Source: Eublepharis macularius (Eukaryota; Chordata; Lepidosauria; Squamata; Eublepharidae). Taken from it: a stretch of 64,000 nucleotides of DNA. The stretch lies in assembly GCF_028583425.1 (NCBI RefSeq), contig NC_072800.1, positions 12,661,001-12,725,000 of the forward strand, in the 5' to 3' direction. The notes beneath the pieces were generated by a model. That model was not told where the DNA came from and made no database searches. It was given only the letters and a program-made list of their open reading frames with translations. The position numbers were made by a program, and so were the translations under genes. Position 1 is the first letter of the stretch. Each line of letters begins with the position of its first letter. This document shows positions 22,235-36,500 of this stretch, piece by piece.

Positions 22235-22480
22235 CACACTCAGGGGACGTCATTGAACTCAGGGGCCTGTAAATCCAGTCCCAGAACAGTCTATCTGGGC
22301 CCAGAGACTTTCCTTCAAAATCCATTCCACGTTTTCTTTGCACCTTTTTTTTTGCTCTAATGTGTTTCAGTGAAGCCCATGCAAGTCTATGGGCATTCCA
22401 GGTTCCCATTATTTCCAATGGGCATTCAAGCCTCTCCCATTATTTTCAATGGGCAATCCTGTCATTTGTTTTGGTACATC
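22235..22480 (+). repeat. Second copy of the 16840 segment
   Basis: Matches 16860-17060 with few differences. It is flanked by two copies of TGTGGCTTACAATATRAAAA (about 22162 and 22521), a further short duplication about 360 bp apart. Confidence 0.8.
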
Positions 22481-22599
22481 CCCGTATCGGAACTCATTTG
22501 TGTTTTTGGATACACTTATCTTCACTGAGTGTGGCTTACAATATAAAAAAACAACAAACCGTTAAATACAACAACTCCACCCGTCAGCAACAGACGAAT

Positions 22600-23040
22600 T
22601 CATAGGGGAAGGAAGGAGAGCAGAGCAAGTGGCAAATACTCTACCCTGAGGGGAACGGCCTTTCCCCAGGTACATGTTCCAGCTGCAGTCTTCACACAAC
22701 TGGTGCTCATTATTCCTTCCCACCAGGTGGGACAAAAGTCTACCATTTGCTCTCTTGCCTGTTCATAGGAAGGCCTGCAAGGCAGTGCTTTTCTGCAAGT
22801 TTTTTTGCTGACTCGGGTAGGGTTGATCTGGACGTTTGTTTGGAAGGGGTTTGGCCATTTTTTACTGTTTGCTGTACAGGTATTTTTCTTAGTGACGTAG
22901 AGCTGATGTATTAGGGAACCCGTTTTTAAGGCTGTCAGTCACCTCGAACTTTGGGGAAAAGCAATGTACAGGCATTTAAATAAAGCCAATAGCCTCAGAA
23001 AAAAACCTGGCAACCGAGACAACACTCATATACGTACAGC
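22600..23040. other. Intergenic, no gene recognised
   Basis: Nothing recognised apart from mild AT-richness. Confidence 0.3.
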
Positions 23041-24463
23041 ATAGATTAGTATTGCAACTAGATTTATTTTCACTATACATCTTTCATATGTAACTTAAGT
23101 TTAAAGACAAATGTCATATTTATAACATTTTAATTGGTTTAACCCTTCCATATCTGGCATGATTGATCAGAGAGGATCTATCACTATTGTAACTTACCAG
23201 CTACAACTGTCAGTGTAGGGCACCACAGTGGTATAATCAATTATTAAGAGAGAACAGATCAAGATGGGTAGCTGTGTTCATCTGTCTATAGCAGTAGAAA
23301 AGAGCAAGAGTCTAGGAGTACCTATAAAACTAACAACATTTGTGGTAGGGTAGGAGCTTTCGTGAGTCAGCTCACTTCAGATAACCTGAAGAGGTGATGT
23401 ATCTGAAGAAGTGACCAGTGACTCACGAAAGCCCCTACCCTACCAGATGTACCTATAAGGCTAACAAAATTTGTGGTAGGCTACCATAAATTTTGTTGGT
23501 CTTATAGGTGCCACTGAACTCCTGCACTTTTCTACTACTAAGAGACAATAATCATCTCAAGACAGCCTTGTGGTTTAGTGGGTAATGCACTGCTTCAGAA
23601 CGGTTGAAGAAATCCTTTTTTTCCAGGTACCAGTTTTAAAGTAGTGTTTCCCCCAAGAGAGGGATAACGCTTTGTAACAGTGGTAGAGCCCTCATTGTAC
23701 AATACTTAATTTTACACCTATTTGTATAAAGATTGTAGTCTGGGAAACTCCTACAGTGCCCACCTGGAGTGATGCAAGTGGATCTGGGTGATATCAACAC
23801 AGACCTAACATAAATGTTATGAAAATGTATTATTTTACATTATTTACATATCCGCCATTTGAACTCGCATCGAAATACAACACTAGTTCTGAACACAAGA
23901 AGCTTCTCCCCATATATATACAGCTCCTTCTACAGAAAAAAAACCTCTGATAGGTGCACAACTAGCCATTCCCTTCACCGGGTATGGCTAGGAGCAGGGT
24001 GAGAATTGGTCAAGTGTTGTTCAGCAATGCAACACTGCTGCATTTCAACCGGTGATTTTCTTGTGCCCTCGCCTGGAAATTTTTCAGGCTGCAACACTAC
24101 ACAGAGTCACTGCTGTCGATCTTAAAATATAATGGATATGCTGTTCTTCTTCCATTTAACCTTCACTCAGCGTTTTCTTGTTTCTCTTTGCCACTGACTT
24201 GGTGTGACCCTCCTAACAGCAGAGGATAATAAATAGCTTATGCCAGGAAAATCAGAGTTGCAACAGGATACATCTTCAGCTGACGGACAAGCAGACACCA
24301 TAAACCAGAATGAAAAAGAATATTCATGCTTTAAAAGAGAAAGGCAAAAATAAACATTTCCATCTTTAATTTTGGATTAAATGCTGGTATTTTAAAAAAA
24401 AACCCTAAAACCGAAGTTAGGATATATCACACAAAAACAACAACAACACTAAATGCTGTTTCT
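23041..24463 (-). other. 3'UTR candidate region of the zinc-finger gene
   Basis: No further coding is seen left of the stop. Possible minus-strand poly(A) signals are ATTAAA at 24365-24370 (about 95 nt after the stop) and AATAAA at 23063-23068. The interval contains a foldback repeat (23290-23540), so the nearer signal may be the real end. Confidence 0.4.
23290..23540. repeat. Foldback interspersed repeat
   Basis: Contains GTAGGGTAGGAGCTTTCGTG and its inverted partner CACGAAAGCCCCTACCCTAC, with outer arms AGCAGTAGAAAAGAGCAAGA and TGCACTTTTCTACTACTA. Same design as the element at 31948-32152. Confidence 0.75.
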
Positions 24464-24543
24464 TTAACTTTTGCTGGCGGTATTCTTTGGTTTCAGGTTC
24501 CCGCTTTGAGTTAGTATCTTGATCACGTTTTGGACATCCATTC
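24464..24543 (-). CDS. Zinc-finger gene, last coding exon with stop
   Basis: After TCTTACTCAAG, two bases complete Gly, then MDVQNVIKILTQSGNLKPKN TASKS and TAA at 24466-24464. The phase fits exon I, giving a C-terminus that continues the preceding helical segment. Confidence 0.85.
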
Positions 24544-27500
24544 CTTGAGTAAGAGAAAAGAGGAGACCCCAATTATCTTCCATTCAAGCTTTAAATGAAA
24601 ATTGCTGTTTCAAACCATTGGTAAATGATCGCTACACAGGAATAAATTCTGGCAGTTTACAATGTTTGAGAAAAGCTGAAATCTTGCAGAAAAGCGTGAA
24701 GGACAGCCTGCACGGACAGGAAACCGCCATCTATAGGAGCCAAGATGCCCCGCTGTCACGTAGCCACTGAACGTTCTCACCTGGTATTTCTACATTTTTA
24801 GCAGTAGTTGTAAATAAGAGTTTTTAAGTCTATAAACTTGTGGGCTAAAAATGTAAACAGCACACGGCTATACAGCCCGGAAAATCCACAACAACCATCG
24901 TAAACAGCACAGTCCCTACCTAAAAGTTAATTGGGCATTTTAGAGACGGTGTTGATCAGATGGCAACTAAACACTCAAGCAGATGGGGCTGTGGTTAAGG
25001 GATGGAGTTTGGGATCGAGCCTTCCTTCTCTACTCTCAACTGCCACCCCGTCCCCCAATCCGTTCTGAAGCTGACAATGGCACTTCCATGAACTATGCAG
25101 GAGGGGAGAACTTCTTGGAGGAAAAGCAAGATAGAAATTTGACAGAGAACCACAGTTGAACACAGCCAGGGTTTTAAGCCAATTACAAAACTCCTGTTGA
25201 GAGAATCAGTGCTTAGCACCATATAATCTTAATTCTGAACCTGGCTCCCAGGCAGACAGAAAACCCAGAGACCAGGGCCACATACAGACAACAGATACCT
25301 TATGCAGGTCTGGAGGAGCCCTCAAAGGGGCAGAAAAATCCCCGAAGTGTTAACCATTGGTGGGGAAGCAGAAGAAACACTGACTTTGTTTGCACAGGCA
25401 ACGTCAAGGAAAGAGACAACTGTTAGGGAAAGTGGTCACTGGTGATGGTGGAACGGGCATGGCCAGGGAAGAGAAGGTGGCAGATGGGCAGAAAGAGAGG
25501 ACAAGCAACTGGTGGTGGTTGGTGGCGTAGATGGATGATGGTTGCTGTGATGGGCAAACAAGAAGTTTTCAACCCCTTCTTTCCTGAGCTCCCACGCACG
25601 CAGGCCCACAAACACACAAATAGAGGGAGCACGTTTGCCACAATGTTCTCCTTTCTCCCTCTCCACTGCCAGGGAAAGGCGGCAATGAAGCAGCATTGAC
25701 AGTGACCAAGGCAGCACAGAAAGTTCTGGCAGCTGCCCCTCCCATTATACTGTTCATTATGTGTTTAATTCAGATTTGACTCAACCTATTTAATATCAGT
25801 AAAATCAAAGAATCTGGCTATTGACTCCTACAACCTCTCCCACCCCCAAAGGAAAAAAAATGAATGCAGAAACCAAATTACCGCTGAACGTAGGGTTGGA
25901 CTCAGCTATTTTCTGTAAAGTGGCAGCGACTTCATCGGCATCCATATTTCTTATACTGCTGAAAAATTTTGCAATGACTTGACTCTCAGATTCGGATGGC
26001 AGCGAAGGAGAAGGAACAGGTACATTGGCCTGCTTTTGAACTGAAGAGGGAATATCCTTTCCTTGGGCAGGGCCTTGGAGGTCCCGAGAGGCGGCACTTG
26101 GCCCTTCAGCGTCACGAGGGGCAGCACCTTGCTCTTGGGCAGCAACTGGCTCTTCAGCATCACAATCTGGTTCATTAGGTACTTCTTGAAATGTGTTTTT
26201 GAAAGTTCCAAGTTTTTGAGTTTTAACATCTTTTGAAGGCGTGTTTGTCTCTGATGCTTTTCGCTTAACAGATGTCTTAACATCGGGATTTGTTCCCGTA
26301 TTTTCAAAGGACTGTTCGACGGGAAGCTCCCACTCTGAAAAATCTGACAGAGAAGAAAAGCTGGTAACTTCTTTTTTTAGGGGTATAAAGAGAAAGATAA
26401 CAGTTCTCGCTTCAATTCAATCTTCTTTTCATAAACCAAAACTACAGTAGCACCTGGGGGAGGCAGAACTATCCTTGAGGAACGCTCAAAACATTCCGTT
26501 TCAGTAGAAAGCCATCCACCTCCTTCCCGGCAATATTTGTGTTAGGGTCCTACCCTGACTCATTAAATTCAAATTCCTCGTTTTGGCGGATACAGCCTTG
26601 AAATGTGTGGACGATGTCTGCTACTGGACTCTTTTTGATTTTGATTCCACAAATACATTCTGTGTAGAAAAAAATCTGGCTTTCTAACATCAAATTGCTG
26701 TCCTGGGTAAAGGAAAATACCATTTCTTACCACTGTCAGAGAGGGAATGCACCCTCACCCCAAAATAGTCACCACCTCACCCCAAAATTCTTACACACAA
26801 AAAAAGTTATGGGTTGCAAGCCTTACTAGCATAATGTCACCTCTTGGAAACATAGCGCAAGGCCACAACTTATTACCAATCCTTCCCACTCGTCTGCGTC
26901 TTCTGTTGTACAAATGTGTCTAGCTTTGATCAATAATAGTTTGCATCTCTAAACCAACCCTCCTCAGCAATGGACTCTGTCCCACTGGCAGGCTGAACCC
27001 CCCCCCCCAGCTCCCCAAAGCTGTCTTTATCCTCTTCTATATGTTTTCCAGGAGCTCTCTTACCCATATCACGCCCAGCAGCTCCCGCAGAGGTCCTCTG
27101 TTCTGACTGGCCACCCATATATCCGTATGGCTGTCCCTCATTAGAGTTCTTAAAAAAATAAAAGACAGCAAGATACACATGATCTCCTATCTCTAAATCC
27201 ATAATCAGAGAGAAACAACTTTATAAAAAGTAAATAAAGCTGATTTCCCAAAAGGTGCATCAAAATTCAGTACATAAATGTGTTTTTCTTAGTGAATGCT
27301 TGCAAAGGGATAAGCCTCCATACAGAGCCCAAACAGGTTCTGTTTTGCTGTAAGGCACTTAGCATTTCATGAGCTCCCAGTCTAAAATAAATATGGCTTT
27401 TTTGGTACTTAGAATTCAGAGTTTTCCACAACCACGTCAGACTCCTGTAAACACAAACATTTCAGAGTGTTTCAAGACATTAGGAAGAAGTCTATGGGAA

Positions 27501-30500
27501 GGGGGTGGAATAAGAAGTGTTAAAGACTCATGCTTCCTCCTTCCATGTTTCAGATGGTACAGATCTCAAATTCACACGATATTCCCTGATGCTAGGTATG
27601 GGATCCACCTCCACATGCATCTGTGGTTTACAAATCTTTGCCATTAGTGAGGTGCCCAGGTCCCACTGGGAAGGTTAAAAAGGAAGCAGAGAAAACAGAA
27701 AGTTGCCATTTCTGCCCTACTCCGATTGCTCTGGAATTTTTTAACACCCTAAGTTGCTCTTTGCTTTCAGGGCCTTAAAATAGCTGATTCTCTTTACTTT
27801 GCCTCTCTATTTCCTGCCTTCATCATTATACCTAATTGTGAACTGAGACCTAGAGTCTGGATCAAAAACTTCACACGCTGGATCCAGAAATGAGGGGGAA
27901 TTTTCTACATACCTGGCAGAAGCCCCAATTTTCAGAAAATTCAGAAATCTTTTTTTTTAAATATACTGGGGGTGGTTAAAACACCTCAAAATAAGCAACA
28001 TCTCTAGGCTTTAAAAGATGGATGCCCACTGAGATCTTACAAGTTAATGTTCTGAGATTTCAGTGGCCCTTGTGGGGATTGCTAGGCAACCACAACAATG
28101 TTGCTGAGCCATCCAAGCTTCAGTTTCTGTCAGTCAAAGGTGAGGGGAGAAGAGAGAGTGAAAAAGGTAAAAGATGGAAAGGACAGAAGGACACAGGGAA
28201 AGGGGAGAGACATAGTAGCTGAAGTGGGGAGAAAAGAAAAAGTCAGATGGGTGGAACAGAAGAAAAGGAAAGATGCTGCCAAGGGAAGGGAAGGAGGGAA
28301 AGATGAATCGAGAGGGAGGGTACAAAAGGGTTGTTAGATGGGAGAAAAGTAATCAGAAAAAGGGAGTGGCTATGGGGATGATGGGGCGGGGGAGAAAAAG
28401 GAAACAGTGTGAGGAAAGGAAAGCAAGATTCCCCATGCAGTTCCCCACAGGTCCCCCACTTGGTTTTCCCTATTGTGAAAACTGCTATAATAGAAGATTC
28501 AAGGTACCTTAAAACAAGTGGGAACATACAGTTTGACCACTGGAGACAGCCATGACCTAAGCAGCAGAATCTTGTACTGGGGAATTTAAATTTTGCTCCC
28601 ACCTCACCCATAAAACCCATGTAGCTGTAGCATCTTAAAAGCAGTATTTGGAAGATACTTAAATTACAACACAATTTTTTTTAGAAATATTAAGAGAGAA
28701 TTACTTTCTTTTTTGGTTTGTAACGATATGTAACCAGTGCAGTCGTAAGTTTTTGAGTAACCCTCAGTACAAATGCAGCATCTTCTTCATCTACTATTTC
28801 AAAACTTTTCTGGAAAGAGATACAAAATGCCATTAATGCTTTTTAAGACACACTCAAAATGTGTAGCATGCAGATTTTTCAACGTAGAACAATTTACAGC
28901 TTTAAAGAATAATTTCTATGCATACCGCAGACATAAGCCACTATTTTTAGGGATATGTTTTTGTTTTTGTCCACAATATGCTATAATATGTAAGATGACA
29001 ACACTCTTTAAGAGTTCAATGATGTCAGTGTTAGTAACTTTAATTCTATATCCAAATGTTACATCTGTGTAAATGCAACAAAAACAATGAACATGCATTT
29101 TCCTCCATTTATGCATCGCTTCCCCTTCTTTCTCTTTGTTGGCTCCCCCATGGCTGAAATTTGGATTGTAGCCTCACTAGAGCAAAATCCTTTTCTTTTT
29201 GCTTATCACCAAGTACCACATACATCAATGGCACTGGATAAATCACTAACAGCACCACCAATATTAATAATGGGCAATTTTGACATCAGTACAAAAGCTG
29301 CTTCTATACTAAGTCAGATTACTGGTTCATACAGCCTAATATTGACTACTAGCAGTTCTACAAGGGCAGGTATCAAGTAGACATGGGCATGAATCGTCAT
29401 GAATCGGGCATGGGCATGAATCGGCAGGTGCTGATCCACTGATTCCCTAGGCAACATAGGCCCAGAATGTCTGCAGAACTTTTGTTGCCATGGAAACCCC
29501 AATCTTAGCCCACATAACCTTGATAAGCAGCTCTCCCTGCCAACCTGAGAGCTGAGTAATGTGGGTCTGTGCAAGTTTACCTGGGAACTGTAGTCAGAGA
29601 CTCCTTCCCCTCTATGTTTCCCTTCTCTGTTTTAAAGAACAGGATGGTGGAGTAGCAGCGGTGGTGGCAGCCTCAGCAGCTCCTTCTGCCACTGCTCACT
29701 GCTTGCCAGCTTCAGGAACCCTTCCCTGACTCTCTACCTCCTGTCCTCCTGCTGCTCTGACATGCCTTCCCACCCACCTCCCCACCCCCAAGCTCCCTGG
29801 AGCAGATCCTGAGCGGATCTGCTCTGCTCAGCTTTTCCTTCGAGAACTTGGAGGTCGGGGGGGAGGGCATGTCAGAGCAGCAAGAGGACAGGAAAGAAAA
29901 GTCAGCAAAGAACCTGAAGAGAGGAAAATCCAAAAGTCGAGCTCTGCTTGACTTTTCTTCCAGCAATGGCAGAAAGTAGGAGACTGGGAGGGAAAAGTCA
30001 GCAAAGAGAGCCTGAGCTACTTGGAGGGTGGCTGGAGGAGAGCATGCTGAAATCTCTCTGCAAGTTTGGCATCTCTGAGTATGAAGGGGGCCATTGAAGT
30101 GCCTCGGGTTCTGACGAATCACAAAACGAACAAATTGTATCGCGAAATGGGATAATTTCATGGAAGTTCGTGTTCCATGATTCATGGAATGCAACAAAAC
30201 ACGAAACTCTCATTTAGTTTTTTTCCCGTTTCGTGCCCATCTCTAGTATCAAGGCAGATATCTTTTTGAAGCCTGATAACATGCTCTGCCATGCAGTTCT
30301 GGGCCTCCCCTTGCCACACACTTATTCATGAAATACTGTATTTTCCAAGCTGAGCAGTAGCATATGTTAACCACATACCAAATATTTTAGTAAATCTTCA
30401 TTGCTAGACAATTCTTCAGAATCAGAAACTTCTAGGAGCTCTGCATTTTGTTGTTGCATGGCACTCTATAAAACAAACGTCAGATTTTTTAAAAATCATA

Positions 30501-33500
30501 TCAGAAGTTGAACTCTACACAAGGTTACTTTGTTATTTACCAAGAACCTAAAGAACCACTGAAACATATGAAAATATTTTGAGTATTTCAGTAATAAAAA
30601 GATGATTTTTAATCTAAATAAATACTTGACTAATGATCTGGGATACCTTAATACTTTAAAATCAAGCTTTCAAGGAAACAAAACAATAAACTCTCAAAAC
30701 ATTCCAGTGAATAATTACCTGCTCTGCCTCCTTATCTTCTGATTTGTTGCTGTCACACCTTATGGAATTTAAGGGAAAAAATCTATGAAACAGCATCCAT
30801 TTCAGAATAAAAAGAACTGAACTGCAGAAGCTATGAAAACAACACGAATTCAGCCCAAGATGATAGCATCGAAGCTTCCTGTTAATCTCAACAACCCTGA
30901 AAATTCTATGGTTGACATAGGTTTGCAAACATCTCTGCTTGGTCTCTGATTCCCTTCTGTCTCTCGTCCCCTTCAAAAGCTTTCTCAAAATTCACCTCCT
31001 TCATGAAATCTCAATACATATCCACAACCAAAAAAGTCAAGCCTGCACAACTTGTGACGTATCAAGTTGAATGCTGCCCCCCCAGCCATGTACTGTGGCC
31101 TGCCAGGTTCTAAACTAGCCTATCCTCCTCCACACACATCCCAATTTTGCAGTTGCAATAACCCAGGTTTATTGAGCCTCTGGTGAGCTATCTGGCTAGG
31201 ATCCATTTTGTATATGTATTTGGTTAAGTTTATCGCATAACCCTCCCCCCTCCATTGCAACGTTCTCACAATCTGGATTTAGAATGCATGCTATTTGGGG
31301 CAGGGACCTGTCCTGAAAAGTGTCACGGAACTATATAATAATAAATAACTTCAGTACAGATTCAAGTAATATATTCTTATAAAAGGCAGCTGTGTAGCAT
31401 ATATTTATCTATCCTGCATATATGGAGCTGGATCCTGCTGATAAGAACAGCAGTGGCAACCTCCTCTGGCACAAGGCACGTGTCTCAGACGCAAGAGGCT
31501 CCTTAGAACATCCTGCATCAGGGTAAGGGGCCACAATAAGTGGGGTGGATCTACTGAATCCCACCTTCTGGCAGCTGCTGGACCAAGGCAGCAAATTTTC
31601 TTGAATATGGAGCTCATGAGCTGAAGAAGTGCTCATAATTAATGCCTTTTTTAAAAAAAACAAGTATTTCATTTTCTGTGGGCACACCCAAGAAACTCTC
31701 TGAAAGGGGCTGCGCTGAAATACGGACAATGATCTGGGATAAGCAGGGCTATTTTCTCTTAAATCTTCTATCTGAAGGAGCTTGTAATAATGCAGAATGG
31801 CTTGAGTTATTACTCTCTGGCTCAAAGGCTATAACCAATCCAGCCAGCAAAAACAAAACAAAACGTAGGTAACTGTGGGTGTGCACCCAAATGCAATTCT
31901 CGGAGAAACCGAGCAAGCAAGCACATCATGCTGCCTTGATTGTTCTGTCAAAAAGAGTCCAGTAGCACTTTTAAGACTAACCAACTTTATTGCAGCATAA
32001 GATTTCGAGAATCACAGTTCTCTTCGTCAGATGCATCTGACGAAGAGAACTGTGATCCTCGTAAGCTTATGCTACAATAAAGTTGGTTAGTCTTAAAGGT
32101 GCTACTGGACTCTTTTTGATTTTGCTACTACAGACTAACACGGCTAACTCCTCTTGATTGTTCTGCAGTCTGTGTAAATCAACAACACGAACAATGTAAC
32201 CGTCACCTACTAACTACTGTAACACTGGGTACGCCGGTGAGCAAGCCATAACTATGTGAGATGTGGTATATGAATTGTTTGAATTTGTTGGATTTGTAAC
32301 TGCTCTAAAGAAGGGGAAACCGGAAACGGGACCTCTTGCTAGCTGACCCGTTGCAGTTACAATTTGAATATGTTGATTACAATTCAGAACTTGATTGCCT
32401 GTTGACCAGTGACTCTGGCAACATACGTGTGTATTTTGTATACTGACACTTGGATGAATTCTTGTAGAGGCTCTTTAGCCCTATTATAACTGTATTGGCT
32501 CTGCAGACATCGGAGATTGGCTTGTATGTTCCCCCCCCCCTCCTTCTTTGTAGAAGTGAAGGTGTGATATATGTTCTTACATGTTTGCTTAAACGGAATT
32601 TGTTTTACTGCACATTTAGAATTCACCTTATGTACTAGTAAATTTTGTAATTTTGCATAAAAGTGTGTCAAGTATCTTTTAGTGTTACAGTAGTTAGTAG
32701 GTGACGGTTACATCGTTCGTGTTGCAGCTTTATTCCGTTACTCTCTCCATTTTGTAGTCTGTGTAAATCAGGCTATTGTAACAGACCTATCTATTCAGCA
32801 GCAAACGTGCAATTTCTTGCTGATCTGACCAAAAGTCAAAAGGAAGTGGAAATCGTGAGAAGAAATTAATACTGGACTCCTTGCAAATAGTGCAGTGAAA
32901 AAAACAGTACAGTACAGGATATCCTCCACTGTGCTTGCCCCACAAATAGTACAGAATATTTCTGTACTACTGGAATGCAACGGAAAATGCAGCTGGTCTG
33001 AAGTCTTGGAGGAATGGCCCCAAGAAACATGAAGCCCCCTGAAAAGAAAGGTTATCAAACTGGCTTCAAATATGCTCCAAGAAACATGAGTTGCCTGTAT
33101 TTTTCCCACATGAAAGGGGTGGATGGATAGGCATTCTGCTTTTTGATCTGGTAACAGCACACTAACAGCTAGACTTGGAGGTGTTGCGGAGAGCGCCTGC
33201 GTCCCCCGGCAACCAGCAATGCATCTCTAGAAGAACCCCACTTGTGCTTTGAACATTACAGACCTAAGAAATCACTCATATGAAGATTCATATTCTAATA
33301 TACAAAAAGAGGTTTTGAGCAGTCACGTTCCAGTGGAGAGACTCTCTTTCGGCAGTTTCCTAAAACTACTTTCAAATAAAACAGAAGTCCAGAGGCAACT
33401 TAGAGACCAACAATATTTATTCCAGCTTGATCTTTCTGAAATAAATGTCGTGAGTCTCTTAAGTGCCACTGGACTTCTGTTCTATTTCGCTACAACAAAC

Positions 33501-36500
33501 TAACATGGCTTCCTGCCCTGGTCTTTCTAAATAAACTTAACTTAAAACCTACTTATCCTTTGTTGATTCTGCTGTGGATTTAGGATCTTTCTTCTTTCCT
33601 CCACCTGCATCATCTACAAAATAAATTAAATGCATTCAGTAGCTTCAAATTGTGGACTTACATTACAATGCCTTGTATCAATGTCACTTGAAGCCATCAA
33701 AAGTAGGAGGAATTATTCATGCCATTACCGGTCAGTTCATTTAACTTTTATTCTACTGTCCTATGGAAGAGTGGTGTAAGGAGCATCCCAAAGATATTTT
33801 TAAGGATATAAATATGAAATCTTCTTTTATCAAAGGCTGAAGTGTTCAGACAGGCAACTTAGACTGCAGTAGCAAAGGAAAGGGCAGCTATACATTCAAG
33901 CCTTGACTTTAAGCCATGAAGAATCAGGTTAGCCAAGGAATTTTCTTTATTCACATATTGACATGAATCTCTTTAGGGAAATGGGAGACTTAACTATACC
34001 AAGGAATATCAGTCTTTGATGAATAAGAGAGTATTATATCCCCCAAAACACGGAAGTGGGACTCAAGGCTGTTTCATACAGCATTAAGGGCCCGTCACAG
34101 GATCTCCACGGCAGCCCAATCGAATTTTTGTATTCAGAGTACCCACTGTAACTCAACCACCTCTGCTTGTTCATTTTTATCTTTTAATATCATTTTGAAA
34201 TGCAGATGGAAGCCCTCCCCAACCCAATTACCAACACAACTTCCACATATGCATACGCATCTATCTATATTATGCTGCTGATAATGTAAATGCTATCATT
34301 AATCTTTTAAAGTGCTCCAGGTATATTTAGTTGTTTGGCGAGTGCCCACAAACTCTTATCTACTTTAGATATGTACACAAATATGCATGTCTAACAATGC
34401 TTATTAAACATAAGCACTTACAGACCATTCTTCAAAGTGAGCTCACATCTTATGAGCCATCAAAGTTTCCGGTTTACATTGAACAGCATTCCATTCTCAC
34501 AAGCAGCATTACAGATCTGATCAAAGGTGACCATCAATTATCACAAATACAGGAGGTCAAACAGATTTGAGTATAGGGCTTATACTCTCTCAATCTAACC
34601 ACTCACCTTCAGCAAACCAAGTGATGAGAGAGTCTTTAAACTGTACTGAATATATGTCATCTGTAAAATGAAAGAAGACATGAAAATATATTCTAGAGTA
34701 ATGTTCGCACTTACTTTCAAAACTATATTTTTGTAAAAACCTTTTAAATGCAATACTTCAATTGAAATAATTTAGCAGTTTCAAGAAAAAACTTTTACTG
34801 AGGTCTTTAAATATGCACTTAAAATTGTGGTACTATGTTATGTATATTATGCAATGTTAAGTTCTGATGGAAATGCAACAAAAAAAAATAGTTTCACAAA
34901 CACTGACTGGGGGGGTTGCTACTGAAATTCTTCAAAAACCTTAATTAGACCATATCTAGTTTCTGAGCTTTTAACAAACTTTGCAATCATTTTCTCTATG
35001 ACCAAGAGAACTAAATGAAATCCTTCACACTTATCTCTAAATGACATCAGACTGTGACTGTAAGTCAACACACTAGTCTGGAAGTAAGTGTCACTAATGG
35101 CATAATTTTCATAGTAAATGTGTTTACAGTGGGATTCCTATACCCACAATAAGTTATTTCCATGCACAGCAAGAATGGTGGAGCATTCAGAGCACAGGAT
35201 CTGAGAGACCTGGGTTTTGAATCTTCACTCTGCCATGGAAGCTAGCTGGATGACTCTCACTCTCAGCCTAAGCTACCTCACAGAGTTGTTGTTATAAGGA
35301 TTATAAGAGGAGAAAACAGAGTTGCACTTACCTGTAATCGTTGTTCGTCAAGTGTATTTTGTGCAGACACACTTTGGGACCGCATACGCATGCAGGCCAG
35401 CTGTGGAAAGATTTTCTAGCTATTAAAATCTGTAAGGGGGTGCTCTGCCTCCACTGCGCATGCGCAGTGATTTTCCTGCAAAAAACGTGGGTTGTGAGGC
35501 AGAGGGACCCAAATTCCCTCAGTTCTCCACAGCCACCACAGTAAAACAGATGGGAGCAATGATTTTTTAAAAAAATTCACTTGCAGTGGGGCAGGAGGGA
35601 GGGAATGTGTGCCTGCACAGAAGACACTTGACAAACGGAAGATTTGTATTCACTTACCGTGAAGCTTCCTTTCTCAGTGGTCCAGGAATCGGGCAGTCCT
35701 TACTTTTAGGATATAGCTCCTCCTCTCTGAAGGCAGGATCAGTCAGCTGATTTTGATCCCGGAGGGGAGGGGCTTGTCCCTGGAATCGCCAGTCTGTTCC
35801 CAAGCCCTGACTCCCCATCATGATAAGAAGAGGGAAAATAATAACTCCCCTCATTTTTTTTTTAGAAATAAGAATGGGGCAATGTTTTAATTTTATTTAC
35901 CTCTTTCCAAGCTAAACTTATTTTCAATGAAAAATACTTCATAATAACAGTTTCTAAGGCACACCAACAAGCCAAATAGACATTGTACATTGTTGGAGAT
36001 GGCAGTGATAGACCAAGCGACAGAAGTTCCACAGAACACACATTCCATTACCAATTCAATGCACTGATTTTGTGCAAAAACAGCTTGAAATTGATATTTC
36101 TTGGTCTACACTGACCAAATTCATAGGAGCAACAGAACTAACAGTGCAAACAGCCACAAAAGTCCCACAGAATACCCTTTCCACTACCCTTTTCAGGCAA
36201 GAAAAATAAGGTGGAAAGGACACTTCCTCTTAGTCCACACCTGCCACAATGACAGGGCTACGGGAGTCTTCATATACTGTTAAATTTCATCCACAGCTTC
36301 TCTAGATCTTGATGGAAAGGAGAGAAAGTTGAGTGTTGTGCTGTCCACATATTGGTGCCCCTCATCCACAACCTCAAGATGATCTCTTCCAGTGGTTTTG
36401 TGTAGATTTTAAAAGCATTAGAGATAAGATGGAGCCTTATAGTTTGATGTTGCCTCATTGGTTCATCCTTGTTAGTGTATTTTCTGTTTTTAATTTTTAT

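Noticed and set aside
28243..28674. 143-codon minus frame
   Set aside because: Produced by the pyrimidine-rich strand of the G/A tract; Ser/Pro/Phe/Leu low complexity.
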